The position numbers and the translations under genes were made by a program. The notes under the pieces are model-generated. The model was not told the origin of the DNA. It did no database searches and saw only the letters and a list, made by a program, of their open reading frames with translations. Of a stretch of 64,000 nucleotides of DNA, positions 52,051 through 64,000 are shown piece after piece (within the stretch, counting starts at the first letter, position 1; every line of letters begins with the position of its first letter). This DNA is from Polyangium sp. 6x1 (GTDB lineage Bacteria; Myxococcota_A; Polyangia; Polyangiales; Polyangiaceae). The stretch lies in NCBI RefSeq assembly GCF_029946515.1, contig NZ_JARZHH010000052.1, forward strand, positions 1 to 64,000, read 5' to 3'.

Positions 52051-53925
52051 TTATCGGACGACGATCCAGAGCAGGATGAGCAGGAGCGCGACGAGGCCGC
52101 TCGCGCTGCCCACCGCAATGGCGAGCTGCGTGCGCGGCGGGGCGTTTTGCCAGAAGTTCGCGAGCGCCGCGAGGCCACCACCCGCAGGCTGCTGCGTGGG
52201 CGGACCAGGCCGCGCCATCCAAGCAGGAGGCGCGCCAGGGCCCATCGGCAAGGGGCCCGTCGTGCCAGGGATGTTCACCGCCGGCAAGTTGCTCTGCGAA
52301 GTCATGAGCTGCCCCGGCATGGGCGGCGGGCGGAACATGCCCGGCGGCATCCCAGGCTGCCCCCCCGGCCCCATCATGCCAGGAGGCGGCGCCGCATACA
52401 CGCCAGACGCCGTCGGCGTAGGCGCACCGAAGCCGCCCGATCCGCCGGGGTTTGGAGCGCCAAACTGGCCCGGCGGCGGGAGGTTCTGCAGCTCGGGGAA
52501 CTGGCTCGTGTCGAGCGGCGTCGTCTTCGAGTATTTGTTGCCAGGGCCGAACGCATTCCTCGCCGCCACGAGGTCGCCCGGCTTGACCGGCGCCGTCGGC
52601 GGGTCGTCGATGTTCTCCGACGGGATCGCGTACTGGCGCTGCCCGCGGCTCGGCTCGAGCATGCGCGTCTTCTCGCTGTCAGGCGCGCGCTCAGGGGGTT
52701 CGGGGGCATAGCGCCGCTCGCGGTGCGGAGCCCCCGACGATTCAGACAGCTCCGGTTTGACGTAGAACGTCGTGGGCGTGTCGCGCCGCTCGGCAGGCGC
52801 GTCGTCGTCAGCCGCATGCCCCGGGCTCGACGGCAGCGACGGCGTGAGCTCGTCGAGCGGCGGGACAGGGCCGTCGGGCAGCGGAAAAGCCTGCGTCGCC
52901 TCGCTGTTGTGAATCGGTCGAACCCCCGAGGGCGTCGGCGCGCCGCCATGGAAAGGCCCCGCATGCGAGGGGCGCGGCGGCTCGGGCGCGGACGCGCGCG
53001 GCGGCTCGTTCATCCACGCAGAGAGAGAACGATCGCCGAACGGCGCAAGCTCGCGGCAGAGCTCGAGCACGCTGCCTTGTCGATCGTCGCGGTCGGGCGC
53101 GAGCGCGCGCATGATCGCCTTGCACACGGGCTGCGGCAGGTCGGGCCGCAGCCGCGCGATGTCCGTCGGCGGGCCCGAGCAGAGCGCGAAGACGAGGTCG
53201 CCGATGGTGTCCGCGTCGTAGGGCTTGCGGCCCGTCAAGCACTCGTAGAGCACGACGCCGAGCGAGTAGAGATCGCTGCGTCCGTCGACGCCCGAGGGGT
53301 TCCGGAGCTGCTCGAGGCTCATGTAGTACGGCGTGCCGACCGTGGAGCCCGTGCGCGTGAGCGAGCCACCGGGGACAGGCGCGTCGCTGGCGATCTTGAC
53401 GATGCCGAAGTCGAGGAGCTTGACGTCGTACACGCCAGGGCTCGGGCCCGGGCCGAGGTGAATGTTGTCGGGCTTCAGATCGCGGTGGACGATGCCCTGC
53501 GTGTGTGCCTCCGCGAGGCACTCGCCGACCTGCAGCGCGACGTTCACCGTGAGCTCGAGCGGGAGCTGCCCGGCGTCGTGCAAAAGCTCGCGAAGGCTCT
53601 GGCCGGCGAGCAGCTCCATCACGAGGTACGGGCCCTCGGTCGGGCTCATGCCCATGTCGACGATCTTCACCGCGCGCGGGCTCTTGAGCAGGCTCGTCGC
53701 TCGGGCTTCCTGCTCCAGGCGCTGGTACGTCGTCGGATCGAGCAGGGATTTCAGGGCCAGGCGCTGGCCCGTGCGGACGTGCTCGACCTCGTGCACGAGG
53801 CCGTTGCCGCCGCCTCCGATGAGCCGGAGGACGCGGTAGCGACCGTCCACGATGGTGCCCGGACGGAAGGCGGGGACGTCGGCCTGTACATCTGCCGGAG
53901 CTTGCTCGGGGCGAACGGGGGCCAT
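52051..53925 (-). CDS. Membrane-anchored Ser/Thr protein kinase (Pkn type)
   Basis: This 624-residue eukaryotic-type kinase has a Gly-rich loop (IGGGGNGLVHEVEHV, residues about 36-50), Lys59 in LALKSL, the catalytic loop HRDLKPDNI near residue 146, DFGIVK, and an activation segment with TVGTPYYMSLEQL. All catalytic residues are present. A Pro/Gly-rich linker of about 300 residues leads to a C-terminal membrane helix (LAIAVGSASGLVALLLILLWIVV), so it is tail-anchored with the kinase inside. Its output is not evident. It ends at the structured repeat shared with the convergent TolC-like gene and is divergent from ccmC. Confidence 0.95.
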   Translation of the reverse strand: MAPVRPEQAPADVQADVPAFRPGTIVDGRYRVLRLIGGGGNGLVHEVEHVRTGQRLALKSLLDPTTYQRLEQEARATSLLKSPRAVKIVDMGMSPTEGPYLVMELLAGQSLRELLHDAGQLPLELTVNVALQVGECLAEAHTQGIVHRDLKPDNIHLGPGPSPGVYDVKLLDFGIVKIASDAPVPGGSLTRTGSTVGTPYYMSLEQLRNPSGVDGRSDLYSLGVVLYECLTGRKPYDADTIGDLVFALCSGPPTDIARLRPDLPQPVCKAIMRALAPDRDDRQGSVLELCRELAPFGDRSLSAWMNEPPRASAPEPPRPSHAGPFHGGAPTPSGVRPIHNSEATQAFPLPDGPVPPLDELTPSLPSSPGHAADDDAPAERRDTPTTFYVKPELSESSGAPHRERRYAPEPPERAPDSEKTRMLEPSRGQRQYAIPSENIDDPPTAPVKPGDLVAARNAFGPGNKYSKTTPLDTSQFPELQNLPPPGQFGAPNPGGSGGFGAPTPTASGVYAAPPPGMMGPGGQPGMPPGMFRPPPMPGQLMTSQSNLPAVNIPGTTGPLPMGPGAPPAWMARPGPPTQQPAGGGLAALANFWQNAPPRTQLAIAVGSASGLVALLLILLWIVVR

Positions 53926-54055
53926 GGGGATCGCGGCTCGGACGGCGAGTCTAGATCAGCTCGTCGTCGAGGGATACTTTCCAGGAGGGGAACAGCGACG
54001 CTGCGGTGTGGGTCCTTGAACACCCGCGACCTTGGCACTACCGTGCCCGCTCACC

Positions 54056-54811
54056 ATGGCGACGAGCGAGGCTCTGACGGCCGGAACGAAAGTGGAAACG
54101 TCCGCCTCCCGCTCCCGGGGAGACGTTGGCTTCTACACGGTGCTCGCCCTCTGCGCCGCGGCGTTTCTGATCTCGATCCACGTGATCTTCTTCAAGGCGC
54201 CCGTCGAGTCGACGATGGGCATCGTCCAGAAGATCTTCTACTTCCACGTGCCCATCGCGTACTCGATGTACGTCGGAGCCGCGGTGTGTTTCCTGGGTTC
54301 GGCGGGTTACCTCGCGCGCGGGACACGCGGCTGGGATGCGCTGGCGCGCGCGGGCGCGGAGTGCGCCGTGGCGATGGGCGTGCTCGTGCTCGTGACCGGA
54401 GCGCTCTGGGGCGCGAAGGCGTGGGGCGTGTACTGGACCTGGGATCCGCGGCTCACGACGGCGCTGCTCTCGGTGCTGATTTACGTGGCGTACGTGGTGC
54501 TGCGGGCGTTCGCGGGCGACGGGGATTCGGAGCGGAAGTTCGCGGCGGCGCTCGGGGTGCTCGGCGCGGCAAACCTGCCGATCATCCACTACTCGGTGCA
54601 GAAGTGGGGCGGCAACCACCCGAAGGTGATCACGTCGGGCGGCGGCGGGCTCAAGCATCCGGACATGAAGCTCGCGCTCATGCTCGGCTTCTTGACGTTC
54701 ACGTTGCTCGCGGTGGTGTTGATCTGGACGCGCGTGCGGATCGAGCTCGCGGCAGCGCGGCTCGGCGAGGCCGAGGAAGAGGCGCTCGAGCTCGGCGTGG
54801 GCGAGGAGTAG
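54056..54811 (+). CDS. ccmC: Cytochrome c biogenesis heme-handling protein CcmC
   Basis: This 251-residue inner-membrane protein has six membrane helices and the tryptophan-rich heme-handling motif WGAKAWGVYWTWDPRLT of the CcmC/CcsA family. Conserved His residues lie in the early (FYFHVPIAY) and late (IIHYSVQKWGG) helices. It presents heme for attachment to c-type cytochromes at the periplasmic face. The ATG at 54056 is used; the frame begins earlier without a ribosome-binding site. It is followed 3 bp later by a CcmD-like gene, consistent with a small cytochrome maturation cluster. Confidence 0.9.
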   Translation: MATSEALTAGTKVETSASRSRGDVGFYTVLALCAAAFLISIHVIFFKAPVESTMGIVQKIFYFHVPIAYSMYVGAAVCFLGSAGYLARGTRGWDALARAGAECAVAMGVLVLVTGALWGAKAWGVYWTWDPRLTTALLSVLIYVAYVVLRAFAGDGDSERKFAAALGVLGAANLPIIHYSVQKWGGNHPKVITSGGGGLKHPDMKLALMLGFLTFTLLAVVLIWTRVRIELAAARLGEAEEEALELGVGEE

Positions 54812-54814
54812 ACG

Positions 54815-55081
54815 ATGTCGGCGAACCAAGCAGCACAGCAAACGCCCGGCGCGGCGGGGCAGGGGACGGCCGACGATCGCGGGACGACGTTCCGCGCGGT
54901 CGAGGGCGGCAATCAGATGCAGAGCGGCGAGAAGCTGCTCGTCGAGGCGTACGCGTTCATCTGGATCGTGGTGCTCGTGTTCGTCGCGTCGATGTTCCGG
55001 CGGCAAAGGCGGCTCGATCGGCGCATCGACACGCTGGAGACCGCGCTCCAGAAGGCGCGCGCGAAGAGCGCGGGGGAGTGA
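54815..55081 (+). CDS. CcmD-like small membrane protein
   Basis: This 88-residue protein has one membrane helix (LLVEAYAFIWIVVLVFVASMF) followed by a basic, coiled stretch (RRQRRLDRRIDTLETALQKA), the layout of CcmD, which helps release heme-loaded CcmE in cytochrome c maturation. The N-terminal 35 residues are polar and Gly/Gln-rich. It lies 3 bp after ccmC and 1 bp before the next small gene, so all are probably co-transcribed. Confidence 0.75.
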   Translation: MSANQAAQQTPGAAGQGTADDRGTTFRAVEGGNQMQSGEKLLVEAYAFIWIVVLVFVASMFRRQRRLDRRIDTLETALQKARAKSAGE

Positions 55082-55082
55082 C

Positions 55083-55226
55083 GTGCCCGACTTCGGTCAG
55101 ATCACGCCTCAGCACGTGATCTACATCCCGAGCGTCCTTCTCCTCGGGCTCGTCGTCGGATACACCCTGGGCGCGCGCGCCGTGCGCGCGGAGCTCGAGA
55201 AGCGCAAGCGCAGGATGAAGGAGTAG
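55083..55226 (+). CDS. 47-residue membrane protein between ccm and acyl-CoA dehydrogenase genes
   Basis: This small gene starts at a GTG 1 bp after the CcmD-like stop codon and ends at TAG. The predicted protein has a polar start (PDFGQITPQHV), one hydrophobic helix (IYIPSVLLLGLVVGYTLGA) and a basic tail (ELEKRKRRMKE). It resembles CcmD-type or other single-helix subunits of cytochrome assembly, but no specific family is certain. Its tight packing between neighbours and its clear single-helix design support it as real. The next gene starts 6 bp downstream with AAGGAGTAGGAG before its GTG. Confidence 0.7.
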   Translation: MPDFGQITPQHVIYIPSVLLLGLVVGYTLGARAVRAELEKRKRRMKE

Positions 55227-55232
55227 GAGCCC

Positions 55233-56375
55233 GTGGTCGATTTCTCGCTGTCCGAAGAGCACAAGGGTCTCATCGAGACCGCCCGCCGGTTCACGAAGGA
55301 GCGGATCATCCCGATCGCGGCCGCGTGTGATCACGAGTCGCGCTTCCCGATGGAGGTCTTCAAAGAGGCGTGGGAGATCGGCCTCGTGAACCCGACGGTC
55401 CCGGCCGCGTACGGCGGCTCGGACATGGGCGAGCTCGAGAACGCGATCATCACGGAAGAGCTCGCGTACGGGTGTACGGGGATCCAGACGAGCCTGCTCG
55501 CGAACGGCCTCGCGCTCACGCCGATCAAGCTCGGCGGGAACGAGGAGCAGAAGAAGAAGTACCTCGGCATGCTGACGAGCGAGCCGGTGATGGCGAGCTA
55601 CGCGACGAGCGAGCCTGACGCGGGCAGCGACGTGGCCGGCATCAAGACGCGCTTCGCGCAGCACGGGGACGACTTCGTGCTGAACGGGCAGAAGTGCTGG
55701 ATCACGAACGCGAGCTACGCGCGGTTCTACGTGATCTTCGCGACGAAGAACCCCGAACTCCGGCACAAGGGCATCGCGGCGTTCATCGTGGATCGCGACA
55801 CGCCCGGGCTCCGCGTGGGCAAGAAGGAGGACAAACTCGGGCAGCGCGCGAGCGACACGGCGCAGATCTTCCTCGAGGACGTGGTCGTGCCGAAGGCGAA
55901 CTTGCTCGCGCCCGAGGGCAAGGGCTTCAAGCTCGCGATGGAGACGTTCAACCAGACGCGCCCCGACATCGGCGCGGGCGCGACGGGCCTGATGCGTCGC
56001 TGCCTCGACGAGTGCGTCGCGTACGCGAAGGAGCGCAAGACGTTCGGCACGCCGATCGCGAACCACCAGCTCGTGCAGTGGATGATCGCGGAGATGGCCA
56101 TCCGCGTGGAGGCGACGCGGCTGCTCTACCAGAAGGCCGCGTGGAACCTCGATCACGGCGTGCGCGATCCGATCGTGTCGAGCTTCGCGAAGGCCTACGG
56201 CGCCGACAGCGCGATGCTGACGGCCGTCGACGCGGTGCAGGTCTTCGGCGGCAACGGCTACGTGAAGGAATACCCCGTCGAGAAGCTCATGCGCGACGCG
56301 AAGGTCCTCCAGATCTACGAGGGGACGAGCCAGATCCAGCGCATCGTGATCGCCAAGCAGCTCTTCGGGGGCTAG
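55233..56375 (+). CDS. Acyl-CoA dehydrogenase
   Basis: This 380-residue flavoenzyme introduces a double bond into fatty acyl-CoA (or a branched/short-chain acyl-CoA). Family motifs are FSLSEEHKGLIETARRFTKE at the start, ATSEPDAGSDVAG, the acyl-binding region CWITNASYA, and VFGGNGYVKEYPVEKLMRD followed by YEGTSQIQR, whose Glu is the catalytic base. The closest substrate type cannot be read from sequence. It starts at a GTG with a good GGAG. The TAG stop (56373-56375) is the beginning of the palindromic element that follows, so the element supplies the stop codon. Confidence 0.95.
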   Translation: MVDFSLSEEHKGLIETARRFTKERIIPIAAACDHESRFPMEVFKEAWEIGLVNPTVPAAYGGSDMGELENAIITEELAYGCTGIQTSLLANGLALTPIKLGGNEEQKKKYLGMLTSEPVMASYATSEPDAGSDVAGIKTRFAQHGDDFVLNGQKCWITNASYARFYVIFATKNPELRHKGIAAFIVDRDTPGLRVGKKEDKLGQRASDTAQIFLEDVVVPKANLLAPEGKGFKLAMETFNQTRPDIGAGATGLMRRCLDECVAYAKERKTFGTPIANHQLVQWMIAEMAIRVEATRLLYQKAAWNLDHGVRDPIVSSFAKAYGADSAMLTAVDAVQVFGGNGYVKEYPVEKLMRDAKVLQIYEGTSQIQRIVIAKQLFGG

Positions 56376-56499
56376 CAGGCTGTCGATAAGCTTGCTGCGC
56401 GCCCTGGATCGTCGGTCGTCGTCCTCGGAATACGCCTGTATTCCTGCGTCCTCCTCCCTAGCTCCAGGGCGCTCGCGGCGCTTCTCAACAGCCTGCTAG
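56372..56499. mobile_element. 128-bp MITE-like palindromic element
   Basis: Perfect 12-bp terminal inverted repeats (CTAGCAGGCTGT at 56372-56383 and its complement at 56488-56499) bound a nearly palindromic 128-bp sequence. Further matching arms include GCGCCCTGGA near 56400 and TCCAGGGCGC near 56463. The centre is a hairpin with GGAATAC (56427-56433), loop GCCT and GTATTCC (56438-56444). No coding capacity is present. This is the design of a non-autonomous transposable element (MITE); a parent transposase is not in the window. It overlaps the stop codon of the acyl-CoA dehydrogenase gene. Confidence 0.75.
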
Positions 56500-56600
56500 G
56501 CTTCCTCCCGCCTTTTCTGAAGCCCCCTCTACACGCGCGCGCCGACCGTTGATATCAACGGGGGCTAAGCGAAATTTCCTTTCGCAGGAGGAATGGCTTC

Positions 56601-58199
56601 ATGCGGACACGTCGCGCGCACCCTTCGACCCCCAAGGCGTCCTCGGGCGCCGGTAAGCTCCTCGGCACGGGCACCCTGCTCGCCTCGCTCGTCAGCGCAG
56701 GAGCCCTCGTGGCGCTCGCGTCGGCGTGTAGCGGAGGGGAGAGTGGAGCGGGGGGCTCCGGCGCCGGCACGGGCGGCGCCGGCGCGACGGGCGGCCAGGG
56801 CGGCGACGGGCTCCAGGACTTCGTGACGAGCGCGTCGAGCTCGTCGAGCTCCTCCGGATCGGGCGGTGACCCCGGGCCGACGTGCCCCCCGCCCAGCATG
56901 GCGGACGGCAAGACGGCGTTCGCGAACGGCTACGGCGACGCGCAGGGACAGACCGGCCTCGCCGTGTCGGTCGACAAGGCGGGCAACATCCTGCTCGCGG
57001 GCGCGTTCCGGGGCTCGATCACGCTCGGCGGGACGACCCTCACGAGCGCGGGCGAGGACGACGCGTTCATCGCGAAGCTCCTGCCCACGGGCCAGGTGGC
57101 GTGGGCGCAGAAGTTCGGCGACGCGAGGAACCAGTCCGCGACGGGCATCGGCACCGACGCCGAGGGCAACGTGTTCGTGACCGGCATCTTCGTCGGCAAC
57201 GTGAACTTCGGCGGCGGCACGCTCGCGAGCAACACGAACTTCTTCCAGGACATCTTCCTCGTGAAGTTCTCGCCGAACGGCACGCACATGTGGAGCCAGC
57301 GGTTCGGCGGCTCGGACATCGACTACGCGCGCGCGCTTGGCGTCGACCCGTCGGGCAACGTCGTCATCGGCGGATATTTCCAGCAGCAGGTCGACTTCGG
57401 CGGCGGCACGTTGACCTCCGCGGGCCCCAAGTTCGACGCGTTCGTCGCGAAGTTCAACCCCCTCGGGCAACACCTCTTCAGCAAGCAGTTCGGCGACGAC
57501 GCCGAGCAGATCGCGCGCAGCCTGACCGTCGACGGGACGGGCAACATCTACCTCGCGGGCGACGCGTCGGGCTCCGTCAATTTCGGCGGGGGCGCGATGA
57601 CGGCGACGGGCGCTCCGAGCGCGTTCGTCGCGAAGCTCGACCCGCAGGGCGGGCAGGTCTGGGCGAAGCTCAGCGGGGGCAGCGGCAAGGCCTCGGCGAC
57701 CTCGGTCGCGGTGTCGCCGGCGGGCACGGTGGCCGTGGCCGGGCAGTTCCAGGGCACGTTCGATTTCGGCGGCAAGCCGATCACGAACATCGACGTCGAC
57801 GACGCGTTCGTCACCGTGTTGACCGCGGGCGGCGCGCAGACGTTCACGCGGACGTTCGGCGATCCGACCGCGCAGCACGGCGACGCCGTGGCGTTCGCGC
57901 CGAACGGGGACGTGCTCCTCGCGGGCGCCTTCACGGGCAACGTGGATCTCGGCGGCGGGCCGATCGCGAGCGTCGAAGGCTTCGACATGTTCCTCGGCCG
58001 GTTCGACGCGCAAGACGGCTGCCTCGTCTGGGGCCGTAGCTACGGCGGGCCCCTCTTGCAGCTCCCGCAATCGCTCGCGTTCGATCCGACGACGGGCAAT
58101 GTCCTGATGACCGGCAGCTTCGGGGGGACGGTCGACTTCGGTCTCGGCCCGGTGACCGCGGCCGGCGACGACGCTTTCCTCCTCGCTGTCAAGCCCTGA
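56601..58199 (+). CDS. SBBP-repeat lipoprotein
   Basis: This 532-residue protein has a lipoprotein signal with Cys43 (LASACSGG), a Gly-rich linker (GAGGSGAGTGGAGATGGQGG) and Ser-rich stretch, then about eight to nine repeats of SBBP type: each has the form ...GNV..AG.F.G...FGGG.......AFVAKL...G..LW... (for example GNIYLAGDASGSVNFGG and DAFIAKLLPTGQVAWAQKFG). Such repeats fold into beta-propellers in secreted proteins. The binding partner is unknown. It is probably displayed at the cell surface. It is transcribed alone, with the MITE-like element upstream and a hairpin downstream. Confidence 0.8.
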   Translation: MRTRRAHPSTPKASSGAGKLLGTGTLLASLVSAGALVALASACSGGESGAGGSGAGTGGAGATGGQGGDGLQDFVTSASSSSSSSGSGGDPGPTCPPPSMADGKTAFANGYGDAQGQTGLAVSVDKAGNILLAGAFRGSITLGGTTLTSAGEDDAFIAKLLPTGQVAWAQKFGDARNQSATGIGTDAEGNVFVTGIFVGNVNFGGGTLASNTNFFQDIFLVKFSPNGTHMWSQRFGGSDIDYARALGVDPSGNVVIGGYFQQQVDFGGGTLTSAGPKFDAFVAKFNPLGQHLFSKQFGDDAEQIARSLTVDGTGNIYLAGDASGSVNFGGGAMTATGAPSAFVAKLDPQGGQVWAKLSGGSGKASATSVAVSPAGTVAVAGQFQGTFDFGGKPITNIDVDDAFVTVLTAGGAQTFTRTFGDPTAQHGDAVAFAPNGDVLLAGAFTGNVDLGGGPIASVEGFDMFLGRFDAQDGCLVWGRSYGGPLLQLPQSLAFDPTTGNVLMTGSFGGTVDFGLGPVTAAGDDAFLLAVKP

Positions 58200-58211
58200 A
58201 AGAAGGCCACG

Positions 58212-58240
58212 CGCGCCCCGGGGCCGATTTCCGGGGCGCG
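58212..58240. terminator. Hairpin terminator after SBBP-repeat gene
   Basis: A 10-bp GC-rich stem pairs 58212-58221 with 58231-58240 around the loop GGCCGATTT and is followed by TTCATG with only a weak T-run. It lies 13 bp after the stop codon. It is probably a factor-assisted or intrinsic terminator. Confidence 0.55.
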
Positions 58241-58468
58241 TTCATGTGACACGGCGCGGCAACCCAGGCTTCGTCAACCGTCCAATACACGCGTCGCGCG
58301 CAGGGGGCGGCAGGGACGGCAAGGTACGGGCGCCGTGGGGGCGTCTCCGGGGCTTGTGGTGCGTCGAGCCCTCTGAGATCCTGTTCGACAGTGCGCGCCT
58401 ACGTCGAATCTTCGGCGGGAAGGCGCGTGTGGAACGGGTGCACGTCGGTGCGCCCCTCGGAGCTACCC

Positions 58469-63126
<4,658 letters not shown>

Positions 63127-63130
<4 letters not shown>

Positions 63131-64000
63131 GCTCGCTCGGCAAGTCGTTTCAACGCTTGGGGCGGCGCTCGGGCAAACCGAGCCACGCGCCAAACCTCTT
63201 CAAGGTGGTCCTCTCGGCCCTCGTGGTCTCGGCGCTCGCGCTCGGGGCCACGGGGTGCACGACGGACGCGTTCTGCTGGGACAAATGCGCCGGCGAGTCG
63301 CCGTCGGGCTCGGGCTCGGGCAGCGGCGGATCGGGTGGTCAGGGCGGCGAAGGAGGCGACAACTGCTTCCCGTTCTGCGGCACCGACGGCGGCGGGGGCC
63401 AGGCCGGCGCCGGCGGCGGCGGTCCGTGCGTCCCGACGAACGGCGGCATCGAGATCTGCGACAAGCTCGACAACGACTGCAACGGCGCGGTCGACGACAG
63501 CCCGAACATCAACCTCGAGAGCAAGACGACGTGCGGCACGTGTGACAACAACTGCTTCACGAAGCTGCTCAACAACGATCCCGCGAGCATCACCTGCGTG
63601 CCGAGCCCGAACCCGGGCACGGTGCCGGGCGAGTGCAAGGGCACGTGCGCGTCGGGCTACTACGACATCGATGGCGACGGTCCCTGCGAGTACTACTGCA
63701 TCAAGAACACGCCGGACGACGCGTCGTGCAACAACAAGGACGACGACTGCGACGGCGTGAAGGACGAGGACGTCGATCTCTGCACGAGCACGACGGACTG
63801 CGGCAAGTGCGGGAACAACTGCGTCGCCATCAACGGCACGTCGGAGTGCAAGACGACGGCGGGCGCCGGCGAGGCGTGCACCCCGGCGAACACGCAGTGC
63901 CAGATCAAGCAGTGCGACGTGGGCTGGTACGATCTCGACAACTCCGCCGCGACGGGCTGCGAGTACCAGTGCACCCCGTCGAACGGCGGCGTCGAGAAGT
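63127..64000 (+). CDS. MopE-repeat lipoprotein, truncated by window end
   Basis: This gene runs off the right end; 291 codons are visible. It starts at ATG 63127, overlapping the stop codon of the giant surface protein (ATGA), so the two are probably made together. The protein has a lipoprotein signal with Cys44 (GATGC), a Ser/Gly-rich linker (SGSGSGSGGSGGQGGEGG), and Cys-rich repeats related to its neighbour, including ICDKLDNDCNGAVDD and CNNKDDDCDGVKDED. It is likely a membrane-attached partner of the surface protein. The C-terminus cannot be described. Confidence 0.8.

Overview
The window is GC-rich chromosomal DNA, almost certainly from a myxobacterium of the Polyangium/Sorangium type. 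Grounds: strong GC bias with long antisense shadow frames; proteins ending in MYXO-CTERM-like sorting tails (Gly/Cys motif, membrane segment, Arg cluster); TolQ-TolR-TolR modules like the AglRQS gliding motor; an MXAN_2562-type outer-membrane barrel; a Pkn-type Ser/Thr kinase and an NtrC-type regulator; and many secreted Cys-rich, Gly-linker and MopE-repeat proteins. No rRNA, tRNA, CRISPR, phage or transposase gene was found. Forty-four protein genes are called, with many ATGA/GTGA stop-start overlaps.

Layout. 1-6 kb: a structured intergenic repeat, a divergent membrane pyrophosphatase and a SWIM-SNF2 helicase. 6-11.8 kb: two divergent TolQ-R-R motor modules around a 767-bp gene-free region; the right one carries a fourth, unknown membrane gene. 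11.8-15 kb: a leftward overlapping set (HD phosphohydrolase, small barrel protein, glycerate 2-kinase). 15.4-24.8 kb: a helicase-associated-like protein, two coupled cation/proton antiporters, a zinc-ribbon membrane protein and a coupled active/inactive M16 peptidase pair. 24.8-30.4 kb: a lipoprotein, a DUF6600-like protein with an SPSRP-rich tail, an OmpA/TSP3 protein and a TMTC-like membrane protein. 30.4-37 kb: a nucleotide-translocase/HEAT/cyclic-nucleotide-binding fusion, menB, a MYXO-CTERM protein and a barrel. 37-46 kb: lipoproteins, a propeller-BRCT-pentapeptide fusion, a zinc-ribbon regulator, a secreted serine hydrolase, and a PEGA protein with two Cys-rich lipoprotein paralogues. 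46.5-52 kb: an AMIN-like protein, an LptD-like barrel, an NtrC regulator and a TolC-type channel. 52-56.4 kb: a Ser/Thr kinase, ccmC, a CcmD-like protein, a 47-residue membrane protein and an acyl-CoA dehydrogenase. 56.4-64 kb: a palindromic MITE-like element, an SBBP-repeat lipoprotein, a giant vWA/MopE-repeat/MYXO-CTERM protein and a related lipoprotein running off the end.

The dominant theme is the cell envelope: proton-driven motors, outer-membrane barrels, lipoproteins, surface repeat proteins and ion pumps. The most unusual items are the intergenic structured repeat present twice in opposite orientation, the palindromic element that supplies a stop codon, the twin TolQ-R-R modules, two multi-domain fusions, an LptD-like gene whose signal peptide is encoded only if translation starts at CTG, and a pyrophosphatase with altered core motifs. 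All functions are read from sequence motifs; no database search was run.
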